From: Paraburkholderia guartelaensis
GTDB taxonomy: Bacteria; Pseudomonadota; Gammaproteobacteria; Burkholderiales; Burkholderiaceae
NCBI RefSeq assembly: GCF_004353905.1
Contig: NZ_SMOD01000012.1
Location: forward strand, 124,001 to 188,000
Length of the DNA stretch: 64,000 nt
Direction of reading: 5' to 3'
The position numbers were made by a program, and so were the translations under genes. The notes below the pieces were generated by a model. The model saw nothing but the letters and a program-made list of their open reading frames with translations, was not told the DNA's origin and ran no database searches. Below are positions 19,216 to 27,614 of this stretch, piece by piece (within the stretch, counting starts at the first letter, position 1; every line of letters starts with the position of its first letter).

Positions 19216-19998
19216 TCATTGATCGAACGCGCTTATTCTGTATCGCTTATTGTTAATTGTTTTATACATTATGGAAAACGGAAATTCATTCAGAATGAGG
19301 CCTATCAGGGAGTCGTTGTTGCAGTAAATTTCCTCTGGTCCGACGGCTTTGATGGTGTCCAACAGTGAGTGGTGGTCGCCCTTGAATTCCACGTGGTAAT
19401 CCACCCTCCATTCATGCTTCAAGTTCAATGGGTAGGCAGAATCGTCCACGGCCACCGTCTTCTTATAACGCTGATCTTCCAGCAGCGCCGCTTCCGCCTT
19501 CACAAAATCATCGAGGCACTGGCGGCTGGTGACATACCGCTCCCACGGCAATACTGCGCGAACTGAAGAACAGTCTTTGAAGTGGTCCGCCTCCGTTCTA
19601 CTGTCGACATGGTGAACCAGCGTCAGCACCCTGATCAAAGACTCGTCTTTAACAAAAGAAAGCAAATACTCGTAGCAGTTGGCCAGCGTATATCCAACGC
19701 CAGCAACATCGTCCACCAGCAAGATTCTCTTGCCTTCCTTGACGCAGGCATCGACAAGATCAAACGCTTTCTTGTTGTTGATTTCAGCCTTGGCTTCCCG
19801 ACGATCGTAGTGTACGAAGTCGACGGGCAGGCCTAACATCTGTGAGAGCATCAGGGCCGGTATGGCGCCTCCGCGCAAGATGCCGAGTATCAAACCTATG
19901 TTTTCCTGAATCAGTTGCTCTCGTTTAGACAGGCAAAACGTTTCTATGTCGTCGTAGCCATAGAAGTAGACGGGAAGTCTGGCAAATTCTGTGTTCAC
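19216..19998 (-). CDS. Phosphoribosyltransferase-domain protein, orphan
   Basis: This 260-residue protein has a type I phosphoribosyltransferase core at about residues 35-125. ILGILRGGAIPALML matches the first conserved loop, and ILLVDDVAGVGYTL is the PRPP-binding motif (VDD...GxT). The C-terminal half (about 150-260, with VDYHVEFKGDHHSLLD) is not recognised. The gene is visibly richer in A and T than its neighbours and uses AT-ending codons (Asn, Lys, Ile), suggesting recent transfer. It is 19 bases downstream of a GST-like gene on the same strand. It could salvage a purine or pyrimidine base or modify another nucleotide; the substrate is unknown. Confidence 0.75.
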   Translation of the reverse strand: MNTEFARLPVYFYGYDDIETFCLSKREQLIQENIGLILGILRGGAIPALMLSQMLGLPVDFVHYDRREAKAEINNKKAFDLVDACVKEGKRILLVDDVAGVGYTLANCYEYLLSFVKDESLIRVLTLVHHVDSRTEADHFKDCSSVRAVLPWERYVTSRQCLDDFVKAEAALLEDQRYKKTVAVDDSAYPLNLKHEWRVDYHVEFKGDHHSLLDTIKAVGPEEIYCNNDSLIGLILNEFPFSIMYKTINNKRYRISAFDQ

Positions 19999-20017
19999 CT
20001 GGTTTTGCTCCGTTCAT

Positions 20018-20788
20018 CTACAGCGATAGCGGCAATGCAAGATGTCGCGCGTACATCAGATCGCGATGCTCGAGCAAGATGGGGTCCAATGCCGCGTCGG
20101 TCTCCGGGTCCCGTGTTTCGAAAGCGGTCCTCACGCCCGCGTCCATCGGACACACGTCGTGCGGCAGCGGGCGGAAGAGCGCGAGGACACTGGCACTGTA
20201 AACATCGACCACGGTCACTGAATCGCCGATGTAATACGGAGAGCCTGCCTCGCGCTGCGCTTTTAAACGTGCAGTCAGCATCCCCAGCACCGCCGTCGCA
20301 CGCTTGGCCGCAGCCGCACCGGCCTCCGGGCTGTGTCCGTATTTCTTGCCCAGATATTTCGCGACCCGCTCGGGAAAGCCACCGCTATTGTGCAAACCCG
20401 CATGAATCAGTTGCAGACGGCGCGACCACCCCAAACCGCTCTCACCGCACAGTTCATGCGCGAGGCCGAAAGCCAGTGCGCGCTGTGCGGGGTCCTCCGG
20501 CAACAACGAAGGCGTGGGCACCAACCGCTCGGCGAGCAGCAGAATATCCGCCCATCCGCGACGCGGTCGCTCCTGCCCGACCATGAGGACGGGCGCACTC
20601 AACTCCACAGCCCACTGTTTCAGTGTCTCGTTGTCGTAGGCGAGCCGCACGGCAGCCCACGCGATACCCTTGATGTGCAGGATGCCCTTGGCGGCTTCGC
20701 TCCACGGACTCGGTACTCCACCAACCACGACCATGCGCAAGCCATCGCGCTGGACGGCTGTTTCGACGTCGATATATTCGAACGGCAC
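20018..20788 (-). CDS. Glutathione S-transferase-like protein
   Basis: This 256-residue protein has a thioredoxin-like N-terminal domain (MVVVGGVPSPWSEAAKGIL then SAPVLMVGQERPR) and a helical C-terminal domain (about 90-235) with the region YYIGDSVTVVDVYSASVLA resembling the GST N-capping motif. The expected catalytic Ser/Tyr/Cys is not certain; Ser in the VPSPWS stretch is the best candidate. It lies 38 bases after a patatin gene and just before the phosphoribosyltransferase, so the three may be co-transcribed. Confidence 0.7.
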   Translation of the reverse strand: MPFEYIDVETAVQRDGLRMVVVGGVPSPWSEAAKGILHIKGIAWAAVRLAYDNETLKQWAVELSAPVLMVGQERPRRGWADILLLAERLVPTPSLLPEDPAQRALAFGLAHELCGESGLGWSRRLQLIHAGLHNSGGFPERVAKYLGKKYGHSPEAGAAAAKRATAVLGMLTARLKAQREAGSPYYIGDSVTVVDVYSASVLALFRPLPHDVCPMDAGVRTAFETRDPETDAALDPILLEHRDLMYARHLALPLSL

Positions 20789-20826
20789 TGACCTGCTCCC
20801 TCAAGGTGAACGTCACGCCACATGTT

Positions 20827-21945
20827 TTACTGCGCTTGCGTCCCGCTGCCTTGCTTGAGCGTCGGATCGAGCAACGCATCCTTGACGTTCAGCGATGACG
20901 CCTGCCCGAGATTCGCGTAGTTATTCTTGATCCAGGCATCCGCCACCTCGCGTCCACGGTCGAACAGCGTTTTGAGCAATGACCAGGACGTGCTGCTCTT
21001 GGAGACGAAGCCGAATTTTGCGAGAAAGTCGTCGTCGCGAATGAGGTGAAACCTGACGGTCTTGAAGCGGCTTTTGCTCGCGGCTTCCTCGCCAATCGAG
21101 TCGAGCACGCGGTTGACCGCTTCGATCGCGTTGACCTCCAGCACGACGGAAGCATTGAAACCGATTTCGTTGAGCCGGTCCAGAATACCGCGCGCATTTT
21201 TCGGCGGCATGTCGTGGCGCACGAACGGATTCACGAGGATCAGGATCAGGTCCTGGGCATGAGCGATCAACGGCGCCAAAGGCGGATTGCCCAGATAGCC
21301 GCCATCCCAGTACGGCACGCCGTGGATGTTCACGGTGCGGAATTCGCTTGGCAGGCACGCTGAAGCGCGCAGTACATCGACGCTAATTTCGGGCTGCGTA
21401 AAGATGGTGCGTTCGTTGGTTCGCACATTGGTCGCGCCGATGAAAATCTGCGGGCCGCCGCTCTTCGCATTGAGCGTAGAGAGATCGGTCTCCGGAAGCG
21501 CGGAACGGATTATCGGGCCGAGCGGATCGCGATAAAAGGGGTTGTTGTAAGGCGAAGCCACGAGTCCCACGATCTCCGTGAAAATCGCGCCGGGACTCCA
21601 GTCGATATTCCAGCGGCCAAAAGGCCCTGGATCGGAAAAGCCGAAGAGCGGATTGCCGGCCTGCTCCCCGGCGCGCGATACCGCTTCCCAGAAGGTGCGC
21701 AGCATCTCACGCGCTTTCGCTGCGCCGCCGTTGGCCAGGCCCGCCGCGCAGAGCGTCGCGTTGATGCCGCCCGCGCTCGCGCCGCTGATCGCCTCGACAC
21801 TGAACGGCGTGCCTTGCGAAGTCGATTCCAGCAATCGATCGAGCACGCCCCACGTGAAGGCGCCGTGCGAGCCACCGCCTTGCAGGGCAAGCGCGACTTT
21901 GGGGCCGGACTGCTGCACGCCGCTCGTGGATTCCTCTGTCGCCAT
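20827..21945 (-). CDS. Patatin-like phospholipase
   Basis: This 372-residue patatin has a complete catalytic set: oxyanion loop LQGGGSHGAF, nucleophile Ser57 in GASAGG, and Asp214 in WDGGYLGNPPL. This type is common in Proteobacteria and is usually annotated as a cytoplasmic or membrane-associated acyl hydrolase (RssA-like). No signal peptide. Reading leftward it is followed by the GST-like and phosphoribosyltransferase genes. A GAGAGGAGCC site precedes the ATG. Confidence 0.9.
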   Translation of the reverse strand: MATEESTSGVQQSGPKVALALQGGGSHGAFTWGVLDRLLESTSQGTPFSVEAISGASAGGINATLCAAGLANGGAAKAREMLRTFWEAVSRAGEQAGNPLFGFSDPGPFGRWNIDWSPGAIFTEIVGLVASPYNNPFYRDPLGPIIRSALPETDLSTLNAKSGGPQIFIGATNVRTNERTIFTQPEISVDVLRASACLPSEFRTVNIHGVPYWDGGYLGNPPLAPLIAHAQDLILILVNPFVRHDMPPKNARGILDRLNEIGFNASVVLEVNAIEAVNRVLDSIGEEAASKSRFKTVRFHLIRDDDFLAKFGFVSKSSTSWSLLKTLFDRGREVADAWIKNNYANLGQASSLNVKDALLDPTLKQGSGTQAQ

Positions 21946-22020
21946 GGCTCCTCTCTCGTCGTCATCGCGTTGCCGGCAATCGTACGCGCGAGAGGGAATG
22001 CGCGTGCTGCGAATGTCGCC

Positions 22021-22584
22021 TCAGGAACCGGCGAGGGCGGGCGGCGCGGCCTTGAGCGCGTAGGTTATCAGCGCTATCGCCGCACGCTCACTGGCCGGAT
22101 CGGCCGGAATTCTTCCATCGAGCGCCAGCGTCGCCAGACCGTGAACCAGTCCCCAGCAGGCGAGCACCCCCGCCTCGACGCAATGCGGCGCCAGCTCCGC
22201 CACGTTGCGTGCCATCAGCGTATAAGCGCCCCGGCAATCCTCATGGGGCAAGGCGAGTCCTGCCCCGTCCGCGAACATCAGCCGGAACAGCGCAGGATGC
22301 GCGCGGGCGAAGCCAACGTAGGCCACGCCCTGCGCTTCGAGCGCTTCGCGCGTGTCGTCCGCCTCGTTGGCGCGCGCGGCGCCTGCCTCCAGCATGGCAA
22401 AGCCCTTGAGCGCGACGGCGCCCATCAGCGCCGCCTTGTCCTCGAAATGGCGATAGGGCGCCATCGCCGAAACGCCGGCGGCCCGCGCAACCGCACGCAG
22501 GCTGACGTCGCTTTCGCCCTGTTCGAGCAAGGCCAGCGCGCAATCGACCAGACGGTCGCGGAGGGACAGATTCGAATCGCTCAT
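22021..22584 (-). CDS. TetR-family repressor with WHG-type C-terminal domain
   Basis: This 187-residue protein has an N-terminal HTH (SLRAVARAAGVSAMAPYRHFEDKAAL, split across the motif) followed by a ligand domain with WGLVHGLATLALDGRI, which matches the TetR_C_33/WHG-type family. It is divergent from the DUF4188 gene with a strong operator in the 61-base gap, so it almost certainly represses that gene and itself. Confidence 0.9.
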   Translation of the reverse strand: MSDSNLSLRDRLVDCALALLEQGESDVSLRAVARAAGVSAMAPYRHFEDKAALMGAVALKGFAMLEAGAARANEADDTREALEAQGVAYVGFARAHPALFRLMFADGAGLALPHEDCRGAYTLMARNVAELAPHCVEAGVLACWGLVHGLATLALDGRIPADPASERAAIALITYALKAAPPALAGS

Positions 22585-22589
22585 TCGTT

Positions 22590-22631
22590 GTTTACACTGT
22601 AATCATTCGGGACTATGCTTACAGCGTAAAC
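22590..22631. promoter_or_regulatory. Double TetR operator between divergent genes
   Basis: GTTTACACTGTAA (22590-22602) and TTACAGCGTAAAC (22619-22631) form a large inverted repeat with one mismatch. Each arm is itself a near-perfect palindrome (TTACA-C-TGTAA and TTAC-AGC-GTAA), and the two are 29 bases apart. They fill the short gap between the TetR start and the DUF4188 ribosome site, so bound repressor would block both promoters. Confidence 0.7.
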
Positions 22632-22645
22632 AACCGGGAGCCATC

Positions 22646-23098
22646 ATGCAAGCCGCCGTTACCCGAAAGTCCGTCGATCTCAGCGCCTATCCGAATCTTG
22701 TGGTCATCCTCCTGGGTTTTCGCGTGCGAAGGCTGCGGGGGATCGCGACCTTGTTCGGGATCGGCAAAGGGCTGCGGCAAATCGAGTTGAACCCGCCTGA
22801 AGGATTGCTCTCCAGCGAGCAGTTCCTTTTCGCCCTGAACCATGTGGGGATCCGCCAGTATTGGCGCGACCTCGAAAGCCTCGAAGCCTTTACCCGCAGC
22901 GCGCCGCATTCGCGCTGGTGGGGCGAGTTTCTGCGCGACAGCGGCGGCGCGGGCTTCTGGCATGAAAGCTATAGCCGGCAGGGAATGGAGGCGGTTTATA
23001 TCGACATGCCCGCCCCCGTGGGCTTCGATCGCTTCGCGCCGGCGCGCCAGCCGACCGGACCTTTTATGAGCGCGCGAAAGCGCATGGCGGCGGACTAG
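22646..23098 (+). CDS. DUF4188 family protein (monooxygenase-like)
   Basis: This 150-residue protein matches DUF4188 features from memory: VVILLGFRVRRLRG, the region EQFLFALNHVGIRQYWRDLESLE, and a conserved tail FWHESYSRQGMEAVYIDMP. The family is a dimeric alpha-beta barrel-like fold related to heme-degrading or antibiotic-biosynthesis monooxygenases, with no firm reaction. GGGAG precedes the ATG. Control by the divergent TetR through the palindromic operator is likely. Confidence 0.82.
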   Translation: MQAAVTRKSVDLSAYPNLVVILLGFRVRRLRGIATLFGIGKGLRQIELNPPEGLLSSEQFLFALNHVGIRQYWRDLESLEAFTRSAPHSRWWGEFLRDSGGAGFWHESYSRQGMEAVYIDMPAPVGFDRFAPARQPTGPFMSARKRMAAD

Positions 23099-23111
23099 AC
23101 CAAGGCGTCAT

Positions 23112-25175
23112 TCACTGCGTCTCATGTAGCGCCTCTGGCCTACCGCAAGCGCCTTCGTGGGCGCCATGGTTATCAAACACTTCGATATCCTCGTGCAGAA
23201 TGCGGCGGATTTCGAAAATCGCCTCAGGCGTTTCCTGAACGCTATGGCCCGAAACGATCACCTTTTCGGAGAGCGCGCCATCGAGGTGCGCGCTGCGATA
23301 GGGGACGACCCCATCATCGGAATCTTCGAGCGGGCCCGTCTCACGGCGCCGCGCAATGATCGAGTGAAAACACACGGTTGGGCTGATCGGCAGTCGTGAA
23401 ATCGACTGGATGATCGGATCGGTCTCCCGCAACTGCTCGATGCTGTTGGGAACCATGATGGTCTTTCCCACCCGCTGGTTGCTATCCGCATTGGTGGCGC
23501 TCTGCAGCATCTCGTCGAATTCCTTCAGCAGCGCAAGCGGCAAGCGCACCAGGTTTGCAACCCAGCGAGACAGGCGATTGCTCGCGAACGGCGTGCCGCG
23601 GTGCGGCGTGGCGATGAAGATCGCGCGCTCGACCTGCGGCATCGGCGTAAAGCGCAGCAGACGATTGAGCCGCTCATCCTCGCGCACAATGTCGACCCCT
23701 TCGGGCAGGTACTTGTTCTGGACGGTTACCCACAGAACATCGTCGGAGGACGAGACGAGCAACCGCGCGAGCACACCGCCCATGCTGTGCCCGATCAGCA
23801 CCATGCCGTTCGACGCCGGCAACTCGCCTGCGGGATCGAAATGCGCGAGCGTCAGTTGCACCGCCTGCCTTATCCTCGCGAGGTTCACGAGAATGGGCAC
23901 GTTGGTCGGATAGTAGACCTGCCAGACCTGGAAATGCTGGCGAAGCATTTCGTCACCCTGAATATCGTTCGCCACGTTGACCCATGCCTCGGGACTGCTG
24001 GCCAATCCGTGCAGCATCAGAACGATGCGCCGGTCCGGATCGAACGGTTGCATCATGTAAATGCGCGGACGATCGATGCCTCTCGTGCGGCCGAGCAGCG
24101 AACGCAAGGACTGCCTGGCAAAGCCGGAGCGGGCAAGCCAGATGCCGTAGCCCGCACTGAAGTTGGCCGCGAGCGGCACAGTCTCGCCATTGATCTCTAC
24201 GCTCTCTACCCGATACGGATCGTAGGCGGAGAACACCACGTCGTGCGAAGCGAGCAGTTGCTCGAGCGTGCCGTTGCCAAACAGCAGCAGTGCGGTGACG
24301 TTCGGCGAAGGCATTTCATTGAACGGGCGCGAGCCGGGCGCGAGCCAGAAGCTTGCGCCTGCGTTTGCATTCGCATCGTTTCCAGCCGTTGTCGCTGCGC
24401 TGTTCGTCGTCGTGCTCTCCGGGTCGGGCTGGGCGGGCTGCGTGACCGCAACCAGATCCGCACCCAGGCCGTCACGGCGATAGGTATTGTGCAGTCCCGC
24501 GAACGACAGTCCCGAGGCGGGAATGACTTCGCTGAGTTCGCGTACGCCCTCGGGCAGCCGGACCTCGCTCAGGTCGATATGAATGGTCCAGCCTGCTATG
24601 AACTGCCTTTGCGGATCGCGATTACCGGTGTTTGTCTCTGCGGTGCCGCGCAGAAACAGCGCGCCGGCAAGCTCCTGTACCGCATAGTTGTAGTAGTCGC
24701 GAACCTGCGTCTGGCGGTCCTCGAATGCCCGTTCGCCAGCCGTGCGCTGGCCGAGGAACAGAAACGCGTACGCGTATCGCGCTGTCTTGAGCCACGAATC
24801 GAATTGCGCGTCGGTCCAGGGGGTGCCGGCGCGCGGCGTTTGCTCGAGCGCCATCTGGAGCGATAACTCGGCGAGGCAGGCAAGGCGCTGTGCGGTACTG
24901 AGTCCGCCGACGGTTGCGATCGTATCGATGCACGCTTGTTGTGCACTCCGGCACGAACTTGCGTCCAGGGCGGCAACCCGCAATGTGGCTTGTGTCGCTG
25001 CGCTCAATTCGCCGGTCGAGAGAATATCCCCGCGACGCATGGCAAAGTACTGCTGCGGGCCGAGCGAGTTCACGCGCACCATCGCGCAGCCGGACAGCAG
25101 CGCGGCTACGAGGAGGGCCAACACACTGGCTAGCTGCGGGCAACGCGACATGCGTGATGAGTAAGGGCGCGTCAT
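23112..25175 (-). CDS. Large alpha/beta-hydrolase lipoprotein
   Basis: This 687-residue protein starts with a lipoprotein signal (LASVLALLVAALLSGC, lipidated Cys30). The start at 25175 was chosen to give a normal n-region; ATG 25151 would also work. Residues about 40-370 are unassigned and hold a low-complexity Asn/Ala/Thr patch near 250-275. The C-terminal half is an alpha/beta hydrolase with LMLHGLASSPEAWVN and nucleophile Ser464 in GHSMGG. It is likely anchored in the outer or inner membrane facing the periplasm and acts on acyl esters. It converges with the DUF4188 gene with 13 bases between them. Confidence 0.8.
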   Translation of the reverse strand: MTRPYSSRMSRCPQLASVLALLVAALLSGCAMVRVNSLGPQQYFAMRRGDILSTGELSAATQATLRVAALDASSCRSAQQACIDTIATVGGLSTAQRLACLAELSLQMALEQTPRAGTPWTDAQFDSWLKTARYAYAFLFLGQRTAGERAFEDRQTQVRDYYNYAVQELAGALFLRGTAETNTGNRDPQRQFIAGWTIHIDLSEVRLPEGVRELSEVIPASGLSFAGLHNTYRRDGLGADLVAVTQPAQPDPESTTTNSAATTAGNDANANAGASFWLAPGSRPFNEMPSPNVTALLLFGNGTLEQLLASHDVVFSAYDPYRVESVEINGETVPLAANFSAGYGIWLARSGFARQSLRSLLGRTRGIDRPRIYMMQPFDPDRRIVLMLHGLASSPEAWVNVANDIQGDEMLRQHFQVWQVYYPTNVPILVNLARIRQAVQLTLAHFDPAGELPASNGMVLIGHSMGGVLARLLVSSSDDVLWVTVQNKYLPEGVDIVREDERLNRLLRFTPMPQVERAIFIATPHRGTPFASNRLSRWVANLVRLPLALLKEFDEMLQSATNADSNQRVGKTIMVPNSIEQLRETDPIIQSISRLPISPTVCFHSIIARRRETGPLEDSDDGVVPYRSAHLDGALSEKVIVSGHSVQETPEAIFEIRRILHEDIEVFDNHGAHEGACGRPEALHETQ

Positions 25176-25386
25176 GAAGGATCCAGGCCATTCGCGCGGG
25201 CGCGCACAAGCGTGTGGCGAAATGGGGGACGGCGCAGCGCTGTGGCCGGCAGATCGATATATACCAGCCTGATCCGGATTGCGTCCGCACGGTGATCCGT
25301 GGCCGGCGGATATGCGCTCTCCCGGGTTGACTGGCGCCCCTGGCATCAACAGACTCTAGTCACCACCGATCCACACGGGAGCGACC

Positions 25387-27003
25387 TTGGCCAACCCGGA
25401 TCTCATTGAAAGCGAGCGCAGGGGCGCGCATGTCGTCGCCGCGCAGGCGAGTCCGTGCGATGAGCTCGTTATCCGCACGCAGCCCACCACAGTCGACCGG
25501 CCGTGCCGGCGCAAGCGCCTCGCGCTCGCTGCGACGATCCTGGGTTCGAGCATGGCGTTCATCGACGGCTCCGTCGTCAATGTCGCACTGCCGTCCATTC
25601 AGAGCGAACTCGGTGCGAGCGTCGCGGCGATGCAATGGGTCGTCAACGCGTATCTGCTTTTTCTCGGCTCGCTCGTGCTGGTCGGCGGGGCGATGGGGGA
25701 CAAGCTCGGCCGGCGCACGGTGTTCATCGCGGGCATCGCGCTGTTTACGCTGGCGTCGGCGGCTTGCGGCCTGGCGCCGAATGCGGCTACGCTGATCGCC
25801 GCGCGCGCGGTTCAAGGCATCGGCGCGGCGCTGCTCGTACCCAGCAGCCTCGCGATCATCGGCGCGGTGTTCGACGGCGAAGCGCGTGGAAGAGCGATCG
25901 GCACCTGGGCGGGCGTTGGCGCGATCACGTCCGCGGTGGGGCCCGTGGCGGGCGGCTGGCTCGTCGATGCATTTTCCTGGCGCGCGATTTTTTTCCTGAA
26001 CGTCCCGCTCGCCGCGATAACGATCGCGCTCGCCGTTTCATCGGTGCCCAACAGCCACAGGCTCGATGCGCCCGGAAAGCTCGACTGGCCCGGCGCGCTG
26101 GCCGCGGCAGGGGGACTCGCCGGCCTTGCTTTCGGCCTGACCCAGGCGTCGGCGCGAGGCTTCCAGCATCCGTTCGTACTGGGCGCAATCGGCGCCGGCG
26201 TGCTCGTGCTCGCCGCATTTGTGATGATCGAGGCACGCAGCGCCAACCCCATGATGCCACTCGATCTGTTCCGTTCACGCGATTTCACGGGCGCGAACCT
26301 CGTCACGCTGCTGCTTTACTTCGGGCTCGGCGGCGCATTCTTCTTCCTGCCGTTCACGCTGATCCGCGCGCATGGCTACACCGCGACCGAAGCGGGCGCG
26401 GCGCTGTTGCCGGTGCCCGTCATCATCGGTTTGCTATCTCGCTTCACCGGTGGACTGACGAGCCGCTTTGGCTCACGCGCGCTGTTGACCGTTGGCCCGG
26501 GCGTCGCCGGTATCGGGTTCACGCTATTGGCTCTGCCGTTCGTGCGCGGCAGCTATTGGACCGGATTCTTCCCCGCGCTCGCGGTGCTCGGGCTCGGCAT
26601 GACGATCACCGTCGCGCCGCTCACCACGACCGTGATGGGCGCGGTGTCGAGCGAGCGCACCGGCGTCGCGTCCGGCATCAACAACGCCGTTGCGCGCGTG
26701 GCGAGCCTGCTGGCGGTTGCGGTGCTCGGCATCGTGTTCGTGTGGTCGCATCAGGCGGCGCTATCGGCGCGCCTCGATGCGTTGCACGTGCCGGTCGACG
26801 CACGCCAGACGGGGCGACTGCTGGAGCCGGATGAGCAAAGCGGAAGCGCACCGGACGGCGCCGGCACGCCGCACGGGACACGGGTTGCACGCGCGGAGGC
26901 GGACGCCATGATCGACGCGCTGCGCGCCGTCGCCATCGTGTCTGCTGCGTGCGCGTTCGCCGGCGCAGTTATCGCGGCGGCAGCCATACAGCCCAGGAAA
27001 TGA
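25387..27003 (+). CDS. MFS transporter, DHA2 (EmrB/QacA-like) family
   Basis: This 538-residue protein has about fourteen transmembrane helices. It carries motif A (GDKLGRRTVF) and the DHA2 signature region SSMAFIDGSVVNVALPSIQ in helix 1. Such pumps export drugs, dyes or bile-salt-like compounds with proton antiport. The only credible start is TTG at 25387 behind GGGAG; the first in-frame ATG falls inside helix 1. No membrane-fusion partner is next to it. Confidence 0.9.
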   Translation: MANPDLIESERRGAHVVAAQASPCDELVIRTQPTTVDRPCRRKRLALAATILGSSMAFIDGSVVNVALPSIQSELGASVAAMQWVVNAYLLFLGSLVLVGGAMGDKLGRRTVFIAGIALFTLASAACGLAPNAATLIAARAVQGIGAALLVPSSLAIIGAVFDGEARGRAIGTWAGVGAITSAVGPVAGGWLVDAFSWRAIFFLNVPLAAITIALAVSSVPNSHRLDAPGKLDWPGALAAAGGLAGLAFGLTQASARGFQHPFVLGAIGAGVLVLAAFVMIEARSANPMMPLDLFRSRDFTGANLVTLLLYFGLGGAFFFLPFTLIRAHGYTATEAGAALLPVPVIIGLLSRFTGGLTSRFGSRALLTVGPGVAGIGFTLLALPFVRGSYWTGFFPALAVLGLGMTITVAPLTTTVMGAVSSERTGVASGINNAVARVASLLAVAVLGIVFVWSHQAALSARLDALHVPVDARQTGRLLEPDEQSGSAPDGAGTPHGTRVARAEADAMIDALRAVAIVSAACAFAGAVIAAAAIQPRK

Positions 27004-27006
27004 ACT

Positions 27007-27018
27007 GCAAACGTTTGC
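27007..27018. promoter_or_regulatory. LacI/PurR-type palindrome 1
   Basis: GCAAACGTTTGC is a perfect 12-base palindrome with the central CG step and GCAAACG half-site typical of LacI/GalR/PurR-family operators. It starts 4 bases after the MFS stop codon. No LacI-family gene is in the window, so the cognate regulator would act in trans. Confidence 0.4.
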
Positions 27019-27363
27019 TCATGATCGATTTCGCGGAAATGACACTCAGAAGGAATATTTTGCGAATCCAGTGGGTTTAATCACGTTCGCCGAAAATGCT
27101 AAGCAGTACATTGGATGGTGCTATTCTTTCGGCCGCGCGTTCGCATCCGGTTGGATGCTCACAATAGAAAATGAAAACGACCGAATTCATGTTTCGTATT
27201 CGGGGAGCCCGAAACGAACCGCTTCGCTACAGCATTATTGTCATCGCAAGGGCACGGAATCGCCCGCGCCAACTGTGCCGCGCGTTGAAGTGACGTGAGG
27301 CTAGCCCGGCTTCTTTTTCTGTTGTCCTGTAATGCGGCGTTAAATTTGCGTGCCCCTTTTTGC

Positions 27364-27379
27364 GCGCAAACGTTTTCGC
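27364..27379. promoter_or_regulatory. LacI/PurR-type palindrome 2
   Basis: GCGCAAACGTTTTCGC is a 16-base palindrome with one mismatched pair and the same core (GCAAACGTTT) as the palindrome at 27007. It lies immediately upstream of the GACAAATT repeats and about 90 bases upstream of the TATAAT hexamer. Confidence 0.4.
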
Positions 27380-27381
27380 AT

Positions 27382-27429
27382 TTAATTTGTCGCGAACACG
27401 TGACAAATTGAGTGCTGCAGACAAATTAA
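27382..27429. repeat. Three GACAAATT motifs upstream of bcsD
   Basis: TTAATTTGTC (27382-27391, inverted), GACAAATTGA (27402-27411) and GACAAATTAA (27420-27429) share an 8-base core. The first two make a perfect inverted repeat (AATTTGTC/GACAAATT). The last two are direct repeats 18 bases apart. The array ends 26 bases before a TATAAT hexamer, a position suited to activator or repressor binding at the cellulose promoter. Confidence 0.55.
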
Positions 27430-27455
27430 AAAATAAACGCGACGAGAATAATACG

Positions 27456-27461
27456 TATAAT
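27456..27461 (+). promoter_or_regulatory. Putative -10 element of the cellulose operon promoter
   Basis: A perfect sigma-70 -10 hexamer, TATAAT, lies in an AT-rich run 154 bases before bcsD. No good -35 is present at 16-18 bases upstream (ATAAAC region), which would fit an activator-dependent promoter served by the GACAAATT repeats just upstream. Prediction by eye only. Confidence 0.35.
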
Positions 27462-27614
27462 CCGCCGCGCACGTCAGTTGATCCGCCGTTCTTCCTGAAT
27501 CACCCACAAGGATCGTCTGCGCTTAACGCCGGTCACCGCTCGAATGGTGATCATGGCCGCTTCTGCAAGTTCTGTTGACCCTGTGCGTCTCCTTTCCGGG
27601 CGCATGAATAGGTG

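Larger units (their letters stand above)
27004..27614. other. AT-rich leader region of the cellulose operon
   Basis: These 611 bases between the MFS gene and bcsD are much more AT-rich than the flanks. They hold two LacI/PurR-like palindromes, three GACAAATT motifs and a TATAAT hexamer, each annotated separately. A GTG-started frame at 27071-27298 (75 codons) has no ribosome site and no recognisable product, so I do not call it a gene. A 23-codon frame (27544-27615) ends across the bcsD start as TGATG and could couple translation. Confidence 0.6.

Noticed and set aside
20827..21945. Patatin as a CBASS (CapV-type) effector
   Set aside because: No cyclic-nucleotide synthase, Cap2/Cap3 or HORMA-type gene is nearby; the neighbours are a GST-like protein and a phosphoribosyltransferase.
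27071..27298. 75-codon GTG-started frame in the cellulose leader
   Set aside because: No ribosome site, no recognised product, and it lies in an AT-rich regulatory-looking stretch. It could be real, but nothing supports it.
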